Shown in pieces: positions 36,063 through 42,190 of a stretch of DNA of 53,314 nt (positions are counted from its first letter, which is position 1; every line of letters begins with the position of its first letter). The notes beneath the pieces were generated by a model that did not search any database, had not been told where the DNA came from, and saw nothing but the letters and a program-made list of their open reading frames with translations. The position numbers and the translations under genes were made by a program. This DNA is from a bacterium (GTDB taxonomy: Bacteria > Cyanobacteriota > Vampirovibrionia > Gastranaerophilales > Gastranaerophilaceae). The stretch covers positions 1 through 53,314 of the forward strand of contig JAFXHF010000003.1 of NCBI GenBank assembly GCA_017536545.1, written 5' to 3'.

Positions 36063-36181
36063 ATTTATATTTCTCCTAGTTTTTTAATAAACACTTGCCA
36101 TTTAAAAACCCCTAAAAATAATTTTTGCTAGCTAATCAGAATAAAGAATAACAATTCAAATATCACAGCAAACATTTATAA

Positions 36182-36311
36182 CATATTGCCCCGTCTGGTC
36201 GAAAACTGTCTTGGATTATTGGTTACTTTTGCCCGCTGGACGCATTGGTTTAGCAAATCTTGCCAGCTGTTGGTAGCATATTGCCCCGTGCGGCCGAGGA
36301 CTGTCTTGTAT
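36182..36311. repeat. GC-richer patch with a 95-bp-spaced direct repeat
   Basis: Between the genes at 36062 and 36573 lies a 510-base stretch without a convincing gene. It holds an imperfect direct repeat of about 33 bases: CATATTGCCCCGT..GG.CGA at 36182 and 36277, each continuing to ACTGTCTTG, with about six mismatches. The segment to about 36385 is clearly richer in G and C than its surroundings. Frames are open but have no credible start, so I read it as a repeat or decayed element. Confidence 0.55.
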
Positions 36312-36500
36312 TTTGGCGGCTCGACCGGCTCATCGCAGCTCTCGCTTGGACGAACTCGCTTCGCTCCGTTCTTGCCAAAATCCGCAAAAAAAAGACTGAT
36401 GTGTTATCAGTCGTTGGAAAATCAATAGGAAAAAGGGAAAGGAAATTTATTTTTTATCCGTTTCGGATATGTTTGTTATCGTTTTTGTTTGTTTTGTTTG

Positions 36501-36527
36501 AGATTCTGAATCAAGTACAGAATGACA
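36501..36527 (-). repeat. Interspersed palindromic repeat, copy 1 (TGTCATTCTG type)
   Basis: Palindrome ATTCTG / CAGAAT with flanks; on the minus strand it reads TGTCATTCTGTACTTGATTC and then AGAATCT. A related copy in the other orientation is at 38441-38467. Elements of this form are common intergenic repeats in many bacteria. Confidence 0.55.
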
Positions 36528-36572
36528 ACCCCCATTCAAGTTTCTCTTGCCGTTGGTAGCGTTCATTTACCC

Positions 36573-37667
36573 CTAGGCGTTGAATGTCTTGAATGATGTT
36601 TCTACGTTCTTAGAAATTACTTTCTTAACTGCATCAATCTCTGTTGAAATAGCATTTTCTTCTGTGTCTAGCTGTTTCAATCGTAATTCTAAGTCTTTAT
36701 CTTGACCGTGGATAATCTCGATTTTTGCGTTGATTGCTTGGATTTCTTGGTCATATTTTGCTTTGTTGTAGTTGTATTGGTTCATCGCATCGTTATATGC
36801 TCTATCATCTGACTGGCTTGTTGCTGTCAATGGATATTCTGTTCCAATTTCATTACCATTTGCATCTGTTTTTATTGTGCCATCTGCTAATGTTTCATAT
36901 ACATACACGCTTATATATCTGCCTGATGTATCTTGTTCTACTCTTGCTTTTGCATTCTTCACTTCTCTGGTTTCTGTTGTTTGACCATATACATATGATT
37001 TAATTCCAGATAATGATGTGCCTGTTTTGTCACTATAATCTGCCTCTTCTACTTGTCCTTTATTGTAGAATACTGGTTCATATGAGCTGTTTGAGCTGTT
37101 CTTTTGATATTTTACAAACCAACCTGTTTGGCCATATTTATCACTCAACATACCCAAATATTGGTTTTCCATATTCAAGATGTCTCGTACTTCTGCATTT
37201 TCTAATGTTGCTAAGTATTCATCTGTTGCTTTATATGCTTCCAAATCTGCATCTGTCATTGATGATACATCTTGTGTTGTCATCTCTCTTAATTTTGTTG
37301 AGCCAATGTAATATGTATATGTTCCATCTGTACTTAATTGTCTTGTTGTTACTACTGAACCATTTGACACTACGTTTTCTGCTTCGTATGATTGGGTGTA
37401 GTTCAAAATATACATACCATTTTGTTGTGCTATCAATGAATTAATTGTATTTGTTTCTGAGCCATCTACAAACGTATACACTGTTTTTGTGTAATCTTCT
37501 GATGATGGTGGTGTTGGTACTACCATATTACACAATTGGCTATAATAATTTGCTGATTCGTTTGACAAAGATGTTCTTTGTTGGTTAATCTGTTGTCCTT
37601 CGAATTCTACGTTTGTCTTTCTTGCTGTCAAGCTTAAAAATCTCGCTTGAGATGCTGCCATACCCAT
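36573..37667 (-). CDS. Unknown protein of the MGMAASQARFLSLTARK type, sigma-28-like promoter
   Basis: 364 residues. The N-terminal helix MGMAASQARFLSLTARK and the following NVEFEGQQINQQRTSLSNES form a family-like signature I associate with this lineage, but no function is established to my knowledge. The middle is Ser/Thr/Tyr-rich and beta-like (about 60-270). The last ~85 residues are a coiled coil (NQYNYNKAKYDQEIQAINAK onward). Helical ends around a variable beta-rich middle recall axial flagellar proteins such as hook-associated proteins. A FliA/sigma-28-like promoter upstream supports a motility link. AAAGGAAA precedes the ATG. Confidence 0.75.
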   Translation of the reverse strand: MGMAASQARFLSLTARKTNVEFEGQQINQQRTSLSNESANYYSQLCNMVVPTPPSSEDYTKTVYTFVDGSETNTINSLIAQQNGMYILNYTQSYEAENVVSNGSVVTTRQLSTDGTYTYYIGSTKLREMTTQDVSSMTDADLEAYKATDEYLATLENAEVRDILNMENQYLGMLSDKYGQTGWFVKYQKNSSNSSYEPVFYNKGQVEEADYSDKTGTSLSGIKSYVYGQTTETREVKNAKARVEQDTSGRYISVYVYETLADGTIKTDANGNEIGTEYPLTATSQSDDRAYNDAMNQYNYNKAKYDQEIQAINAKIEIIHGQDKDLELRLKQLDTEENAISTEIDAVKKVISKNVETSFKTFNA

Positions 37668-37702
37668 GGTAGTTTCCTTTCATTTTGTTTCCTATGGGTG
37701 TA

Positions 37703-37730
37703 TTATCGGCAATAAGACGAGAAATCTTTA
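37703..37730 (-). promoter_or_regulatory. Sigma-28 (FliA)-like promoter
   Basis: Read on the minus strand: TAAAGATT with TAAA at 37727-37730, then 16 bases, then a perfect GCCGATAA at 37703-37710. The sigma-28 consensus is TAAA-N15-GCCGATAA, so spacing is one base longer than standard. Start of transcription would be near 37697, about 30 bases before the ATG at 37667. Confidence 0.6.
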
Positions 37731-37793
37731 ATTATTCCAAAATTTTTGTTAAGATTTTGTAACATGATATTTTTCAAGATATTACTAAAAGGG

Positions 37794-37822
37794 TTGAAAA
37801 ATAGATTATACGTGTTTATAAT
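37794..37822 (+). promoter_or_regulatory. Promoter of ssrA
   Basis: -35 TTGAAA (37794-37799), 17-base spacer, -10 TATAAT (37817-37822). Transcription near 37829 would give a precursor with about 33 bases to be removed by RNase P from the 5' end of tmRNA. Confidence 0.75.
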
Positions 37823-37861
37823 ACTAGATACAGTACATTAACAACACCGAAAAACATTCAT

Positions 37862-38251
37862 GGGGACGTTTTGGATTTGACAGGATGTTTGGTGAAAATA
37901 GGTTGCGAGTCCGAGCGCTGTTCTCGGTTATCAACGAGCAAAACAAATTAAATGCTAACGTTATTGAAGCAGACTTCTCTAGAGCATACGCTCAAGCAGC
38001 ATAGTCGGTGTAGCTCCTTATAGAGCCCAGCTTGCCGGTTTTATAAGGCCCTTATGCAAGACGCAGTACGTTGATGCAAAGTAGACGTATCAAGATAACT
38101 TTGTGGGGTTTAGAGTTTCCCTAAAATAAAACCTAGGATTAACTTGTCGGGTTTAGTTTTTTTCCTGAGTTAATCGAGAGAATAAGAAACTACACTCGTA
38201 GATATTTATTTTGATCCATTTTGGACGTGGGTTCGACTCCCACCGTCTCCA
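37862..38251 (+). ncRNA. ssrA: Transfer-messenger RNA (tmRNA)
   Basis: One-piece tmRNA of about 390 bases. The 5' end GGGGACGTTTTGGATTTGAC and the 3' end GGGTTCGACTCCCACCGTCTCC pair as the tRNA-like acceptor stem, with the T-arm GGTTCGACTCC. CCA is not encoded; the discriminator A is followed by TTTTT, which may terminate transcription. The tag reading frame resumes at GCT 37954 and ends at TAG 38002-38004; it encodes ANVIEADFSRAYAQAA, ending in the protease-recognised YAxAA pattern. It rescues stalled ribosomes with SmpB. A Mu-like element lies directly downstream. Confidence 0.95.
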
Positions 38252-38276
38252 TTTTTATAAAATTTATAATAGGTGT

Positions 38277-38295
38277 TGTGGGAAGAGAACCCACA
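38277..38295 (+). other. Hairpin downstream of ssrA
   Basis: Perfect 6-bp inverted repeat TGTGGG / CCCACA with a 7-base loop, 26 bases after the tmRNA 3' end. No T run follows. It may help define the 3' end of the tmRNA precursor or be part of the border of the mobile element. The 384-base stretch 38252-38635 contains no gene; its other contents are the hexamer array and hairpin listed separately. Confidence 0.35.
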
Positions 38296-38393
38296 CTATA
38301 ATCTAACAGGACTTTTGTGATGGGAGTTTTGTAGAGAAAGTGCCGAGTTTAGGGCAAATGAGGCTAATATATAGTGTTGATATTTGAGGGACA

Positions 38394-38526
38394 ATTTTTG
38401 CACTTTCATCCCTTTTCTTGCACTATTTTGCACTCTTTTTTGTCATGCTGAATTTATTTCAGCATCTATCCCACTTGGTGTTTAGCATTAAGCCCCGTGC
38501 AACTTTGTGCAACAAAGTGCAAAAAT
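38394..38526. repeat. Symmetric array of six TTGCAC hexamers with perfect 13-bp outer inverted repeats
   Basis: Three direct TTGCAC copies at 38398, 38418 and 38428, and three inverted GTGCAA copies at 38497, 38507 and 38517; spacing within each set is 10 or 20 bp, one or two helical turns. The outermost copies extend to a perfect 13-bp inverted repeat ATTTTTGCACTTT (38394-38406) / AAAGTGCAAAAAT (38514-38526), with GACAA just beyond both ends. This looks like a cooperative protein-binding array, such as transposase end sites or an operator, or a small MITE. Confidence 0.7.
38441..38467 (+). repeat. Interspersed palindromic repeat, copy 2 (TGTCATGCTG type)
   Basis: TGTCATGCTGAATTTATTTC then AGCATCT, with ATGCTGAA / TTTCAGCAT forming the stem. 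Same layout as 36501-36527 but in the opposite orientation. It sits at the centre of the symmetric hexamer array. Confidence 0.55.
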
Positions 38527-38610
38527 AATTTGTCTTCCAGTTTGATATGTGTCTAAATGTCTCTGAGATTGAGATTCAGGACTTGATGTTTCTGCGAAAC
38601 AGAGCAATTA

Positions 38611-38637
38611 ATGTGTATGCAAAGGAAACATACACAT
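38611..38637 (+). promoter_or_regulatory. Hairpin enclosing the transposase ribosome-binding site and start codon
   Basis: Perfect 9-bp inverted repeat ATGTGTATG / CATACACAT with a 9-base loop CAAAGGAAA. The loop contains the Shine-Dalgarno AAAGGAAA and the 3' arm contains the first two bases of the transposase ATG (38636). Pairing would hide the start codon. It could also be a DNA operator. Confidence 0.6.
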
Positions 38638-40342
38638 GGCAGAATTTATACCAGAAAAATCAAAACAAATAGCATTAGCAAGATTAGATGTAATTCACAA
38701 ATGGCTTGAGTTTAGGAAAAAATCTCAAAACAAACTCCAAGCTGACTACGATTTTGTCAAATTGCATAATACTTCAAACTCCCACTTATTTGAGATTTTA
38801 GGTAAAATCTCTCGTGGAAGTTTACATCGTTGGTACTCAATGCTCAACGGCACAGAAGATTATACAAAACTTTTACCTCAATACAAGTATGCAACTGTAC
38901 GAGAATATCGTACAGTTCTGAATGATGAAGAAATAAAAATCTTTATGAGTTTACTTTTGCATCCAAATAGATTATCAATTGGAAAAGCAATTGCACTTAC
39001 AAAATACAAATTGCATGAACAAGGGCAAAGTTTTATCCCTGCTGATATTACATTTCGTCGTTATGCAAAATGGTTTAAGGATAATAATTATGATAAATGG
39101 ATTTTAGCTCGTGATGGAGAAAAAGCTTTATCAGACAAAGTTGAACCATATATAAAACGTGATGCAAGTTTGCTTGAAGTCGGAGACATTTTTGTGGCCG
39201 ATGGTCATAAATTAGCGTTTCAAGTAATAAATCCATTTACAGGAAAACCTTGTAGAGCAACATTGGTTGGATTCTTGGATTGGAAATCGACTGCGCTTGT
39301 TGGCTATGAAATTATGCTTGAAGAAAATACGCAATGTATAGCTTCGGCACTCAGGAACGCAATAATAAATCTCGATATGATTCCAAAAGTTGTTTATCAA
39401 GATAATGGCAGAGCATTTAGGGCAAAATATTTTACTGATGATAAAGGTTTCACGGAATTAGGGTTTCAGGGGTTGTATTCAAAACTCGGAATAGAAACTG
39501 TTTTTGCTCGTCCATATAATGCAAGAGCAAAAGTTATTGAAAGATTTTTCAAAGAATTTCAAGAAGGTTATGAAAAGTTATTGACAAGTTATGTTGGTTC
39601 ATCAATTGCTAACAAGCCTGCCTATCGTTTAAGGAATGAAAAATTTCACAAAAATCTACATCAAGATTTTATCCCAACAATAGATGAAACAGTAAAAATG
39701 ATTGATATGTGGCTAAGTTTTAAGAATTCTCAGCCTTGTCCGAATGCTTCGGATAAAACAATTGCTGAAGTTTTAGAGTGTCGCAAAAAGCAAAACATTG
39801 ATATTAATATGCTTGATGATTTGATGCTTGCTACAGAAGTTAAAACAATTCAGCGAAACGGAATTAGGTTCTTAAATTGTGACTATTTTGATGAAAGATT
39901 GTATGGCTTTAAGAGCAGAGTTCTAATAAAATACAATTTATTTGATTTAACAAAAATAAAAGTATTTACCCACAAAGGCGAATATTTGTGCACAGCAGAA
40001 CGTGTAACCGAAACTCATCCGATGGCAAAATTATTAGGTGACGTTAAAGATTATGAGGATTACAAGCAAAAAATTGTGCGTCAACGAAAGTTAAAGAAGA
40101 AAACTATTGAATCGGTTAAAAAATATCTTGAAACGGAAGATATAAAATTGCTAGAAACACAAGTAAAGCAATCTGATTCTCATTTACCCCTCCAACCTAT
40201 ATTTAATACCCGTTTAAATGGTGTTCAAACACTGTTCAAAAATAATGCTGATAAATATGAATATTTGGTTGCAAATGATCCAAATAATTCTTGGATAGCA
40301 GAATTTAGAAATACAAAGGAGTATAAGCTTTTATATGAATAA
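38636..40342 (+). CDS. Mu-like DDE transposase
   Basis: 568 residues. An N-terminal helical DNA-binding part (about 15-75, with ISRGSLHRWYSMLNG like the MuA ISRATxYRW motif) precedes an rve-type catalytic core: D189 in IFVADGHKL, D256 in VVYQDNGRAF, and E302 in NARAKVIERFFKEF. A C-terminal Mu transposase beta-barrel-like part follows (about 390-500). The DDE triad is intact, so the enzyme may be active. It overlaps the ATPase gene by 8 bases. Translation may be limited by a hairpin over its start. It performs strand transfer of the element's ends into target DNA, as MuA and TniA do. Confidence 0.9.
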   Translation: MAEFIPEKSKQIALARLDVIHKWLEFRKKSQNKLQADYDFVKLHNTSNSHLFEILGKISRGSLHRWYSMLNGTEDYTKLLPQYKYATVREYRTVLNDEEIKIFMSLLLHPNRLSIGKAIALTKYKLHEQGQSFIPADITFRRYAKWFKDNNYDKWILARDGEKALSDKVEPYIKRDASLLEVGDIFVADGHKLAFQVINPFTGKPCRATLVGFLDWKSTALVGYEIMLEENTQCIASALRNAIINLDMIPKVVYQDNGRAFRAKYFTDDKGFTELGFQGLYSKLGIETVFARPYNARAKVIERFFKEFQEGYEKLLTSYVGSSIANKPAYRLRNEKFHKNLHQDFIPTIDETVKMIDMWLSFKNSQPCPNASDKTIAEVLECRKKQNIDINMLDDLMLATEVKTIQRNGIRFLNCDYFDERLYGFKSRVLIKYNLFDLTKIKVFTHKGEYLCTAERVTETHPMAKLLGDVKDYEDYKQKIVRQRKLKKKTIESVKKYLETEDIKLLETQVKQSDSHLPLQPIFNTRLNGVQTLFKNNADKYEYLVANDPNNSWIAEFRNTKEYKLLYE

Positions 40343-41015
40343 GATTTTTGTAAAAACTACTAATGTAAAGAATTTCATCGGACTTGTTGAAAATCTGATT
40401 AATAAACCTAAAAACATACCCAAGATGGGACTTGTTTATGGCGAGCCAGGACTTGGAAAATCACAAACAGCATTATGGCTTGCGTGTAAATATGATGGAA
40501 TTTATTTAAGAGCATCAAACCTTATGACTGGCAGATGGCTTTTGGAAGAAATGGTCAAAGAACTTGACGAAATCCCTAGATTTTTAAGTTCTGATAATTT
40601 CAATCTTGTAGTTAAAAAGTTAAAACAAAGCCCACAAATAATTTTTATTGACGAAATTGATTACCTTATGAATAACTACAAATCAATTGAAACATTAAGG
40701 GATATTCACGATGAAACAGGTTGTCCAATAATTTTTATTGGAATGAGTTTGGTACATAGAAAGCTTGAACGTTATACGCATTTATATGACAGATTTTCAG
40801 AAGTGTTAAAGTTCGATACTTTTGGGGTAAATGATTTATCACAAATTATAATCCAACTATCTGAAATACCGTTCACTCCTGATGCAATTGAATATATCCA
40901 TTCAAAATATAACAGGTTTCGGCAAATTGTTCAGCTTATAAATCAGATGGAAACATTTGCGAAAGATAATAATTTTCCAGAAATTACAAAAGAAATTATG
41001 GAGCAGATTATATGA
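40335..41015 (+). CDS. MuB/TniB-like AAA+ ATPase of the transposon
   Basis: 226 residues, shorter than MuB because no N-terminal HTH domain is present. Walker A GEPGLGKS at 36-43, Walker B IIFIDEIDYL at 102-111, and a sensor region IIFIGMSLVH near 131-140. The arginine-rich RFSEVLKF helix follows. MuB-type ATPases form filaments on target DNA and activate the transposase. The start overlaps the transposase stop by 8 bases and the end overlaps the next start by 4, so production is coupled. Confidence 0.88.
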   Translation: MNKIFVKTTNVKNFIGLVENLINKPKNIPKMGLVYGEPGLGKSQTALWLACKYDGIYLRASNLMTGRWLLEEMVKELDEIPRFLSSDNFNLVVKKLKQSPQIIFIDEIDYLMNNYKSIETLRDIHDETGCPIIFIGMSLVHRKLERYTHLYDRFSEVLKFDTFGVNDLSQIIIQLSEIPFTPDAIEYIHSKYNRFRQIVQLINQMETFAKDNNFPEITKEIMEQII

Positions 41016-41515
41016 ATATCGAAAAATTAGCAAAACATTTAAAGGAATTTACCCTTGATGAAATAGAAATGATTGCGGAATGTGATTGTAAAACAGAGCT
41101 TGAACACCTTTTGAACGAGGGTAAAATTGCCTTTGAACAAGGTTTGTATAAATATGTTGAAAAAATTGAGAAAACTTTTAGTTTATTTGAAAAACCTGAG
41201 TTAAAAAATGAAAAAATCTTGTTTAAAGATATGGCAGAATATTATATTACTAATCGGAGTTTAAGCAAAAATACATTGAAAGGTTATAAATCGTTGCTAA
41301 AATATAATCTATTGCCAAATTTTGGCGAAAAATATCTAGATGAAATTACTTATGCAATGATTGTTGATTTTATGCAAAGAATGAAAGAACGATATCGGCC
41401 CAAAACAGCAAGTAATGCGGTGACATTGCTTGGAAGTATTCTTAAATCAGCCTTCCAAGAAGGGTATTTAAAGACAAATCCGTATTATGGTGTAAAGAAC
41501 TCAAAATGCAAATAA
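41012..41515 (+). CDS. Stand-alone integrase SAM-like DNA-binding protein
   Basis: 167 residues. The second half (about 70-160: FKDMAEYYITNRSLSKNTLK, then GYKSLLKYNLLPNFGEKYLD and RPKTASNAVTLLGSILKSAF) matches the N-terminal SAM-like core-binding domain of phage integrases. The catalytic R..HxxR..Y domain is absent, and no remnant of it lies in the following bases, because the next gene has its own ribosome-binding site 10 bases later. The first 60 residues are acidic and helical. It overlaps the ATPase gene by ATGA. Probably a DNA-binding partner of the transposition genes; the role is unknown. Confidence 0.75.
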   Translation: MNIEKLAKHLKEFTLDEIEMIAECDCKTELEHLLNEGKIAFEQGLYKYVEKIEKTFSLFEKPELKNEKILFKDMAEYYITNRSLSKNTLKGYKSLLKYNLLPNFGEKYLDEITYAMIVDFMQRMKERYRPKTASNAVTLLGSILKSAFQEGYLKTNPYYGVKNSKCK

Positions 41516-41525
41516 GGAAAATAAT

Positions 41526-41933
41526 ATGACTAAATACAACCAACTGCCACAAGCTGAAAATATGTATATTTATGAGAAAAAATCTTTGGCTGAAATTGGC
41601 GCGCAACTTGGGCTTTCCAGAAGAATTTTGTTTTATTGGAAAAAGAAATACAACTGGGATAAAAAACGATTTAAGCTTGAATATGAAAAAGAAAATTTCA
41701 GTAAGGAATTACTTGATTTTGCTAGAAAAATTATGAATAAAATCTCTAATGATATTGACAACAATCAAAAAACTCCACCACCAGAAATTTATTCTTTGAT
41801 AAATATTCTAAAAAACATTCCACTTGTAAAACAATATACAGATTCTCTGCAGCCTGGACAAAAACAGGAAAAGAAAGGCTTAACTCCGGATATTGTTAGA
41901 CAAATTGAAAGAGAGATTTTGGGAATGGAGTAA
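41526..41933 (+). CDS. HTH protein resembling phage terminase small subunit/DUF1804
   Basis: 135 residues. An N-terminal HTH (about 10-45: YEKKSLAEIGAQLGLSRRIL then FYWKKKYNWD) matches the DNA-binding domain at the start of phage terminase small subunits and DUF1804 proteins. The rest is helical with basic ends. AAGGAAAA precedes the ATG. It ends the four-gene set. The similarity is a hint that the element came from a transposable phage; as a free-standing protein here it might be a regulator. Confidence 0.65.
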   Translation: MTKYNQLPQAENMYIYEKKSLAEIGAQLGLSRRILFYWKKKYNWDKKRFKLEYEKENFSKELLDFARKIMNKISNDIDNNQKTPPPEIYSLINILKNIPLVKQYTDSLQPGQKQEKKGLTPDIVRQIEREILGME

Positions 41934-42108
41934 CAAACAAATTATTAACATTAAGAAACGTAAAGAAGCTATAAAAATTGCAGAAATTTCATAAATATTT
42001 GTCAAAATTTTCAAAATATATAAAAAAGACTAAAAATTTATCAAAAACAAATTAAATAAATTATATTATTCAAAAATTTTTATTAATTTTATAAAACTTT
42101 ACAATTCC

Positions 42109-42119
42109 GTGTAATACAC
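42109..42119. promoter_or_regulatory. Perfect palindrome just upstream of the glnA promoter
   Basis: GTGTA-A-TACAC, 11 bp, ending 6 bases before the glnA -35. Its position suits an operator for a nitrogen regulator. It does not match the GTA-N8-TAC pattern of NtcA. Confidence 0.4.
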
Positions 42120-42125
42120 AGTTTT

Positions 42126-42155
42126 TTGACATACGAAAACGGCTCAATATATAAT
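42126..42155 (+). promoter_or_regulatory. Promoter of glnA
   Basis: -35 TTGACA (42126-42131), 18-base spacer, -10 TATAAT (42150-42155). Transcription should start near 42162, about 30 bases before the ATG at 42191. Confidence 0.75.
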
Positions 42156-42190
42156 TTACAACATAAACAGAAAATGGGAGAAAATGAAAT

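Larger units (their letters stand above)
38394..41933 (+). mobile_element. Small Mu-like transposon or Mu-like prophage remnant
   Basis: Four tightly packed plus-strand genes encode a DDE transposase, an AAA+ transposition ATPase, a stand-alone integrase SAM-like DNA-binding protein and a terminase-small-subunit-like HTH protein. The element lies just after ssrA and is preceded by the hexamer array. The transposase and ATPase together define a Mu/Tn552-type (MuA-MuB) module. No TniQ, Cas or cargo resistance gene is present. Borders are approximate: no matching repeat was found on the right side (41934-42190), and no copy of the ssrA 3' end flanks it. A phage origin is suggested by the HTH protein. 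Confidence 0.65.

Noticed and set aside
36186..36559. Protein-coding gene in the GC-richer repeat patch
   Set aside because: Frames are open but have no start signal, contain the direct repeats and low-complexity sequence, and run into an interspersed palindrome.
38394..38526. CRISPR array
   Set aside because: The repeats are hexamers at 10-bp steps in mirrored orientation, with no spacers of constant length.
38394..41933. CRISPR-associated or Tn7-like transposon
   Set aside because: No TniQ, TnsA/TnsD, Cas protein or CRISPR repeats are present in the window.
42101..42145. NtcA site at glnA
   Set aside because: No GTA-N8-TAC spacing fits the sequence upstream of the promoter; only the GTGTAATACAC palindrome is present.
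37862..42190. Tyrosine-recombinase genomic island integrated in ssrA
   Set aside because: The only integrase-like protein lacks a catalytic domain, and I found no second copy of the ssrA 3' end (GGTTCGACTCCCACC) on the far side.
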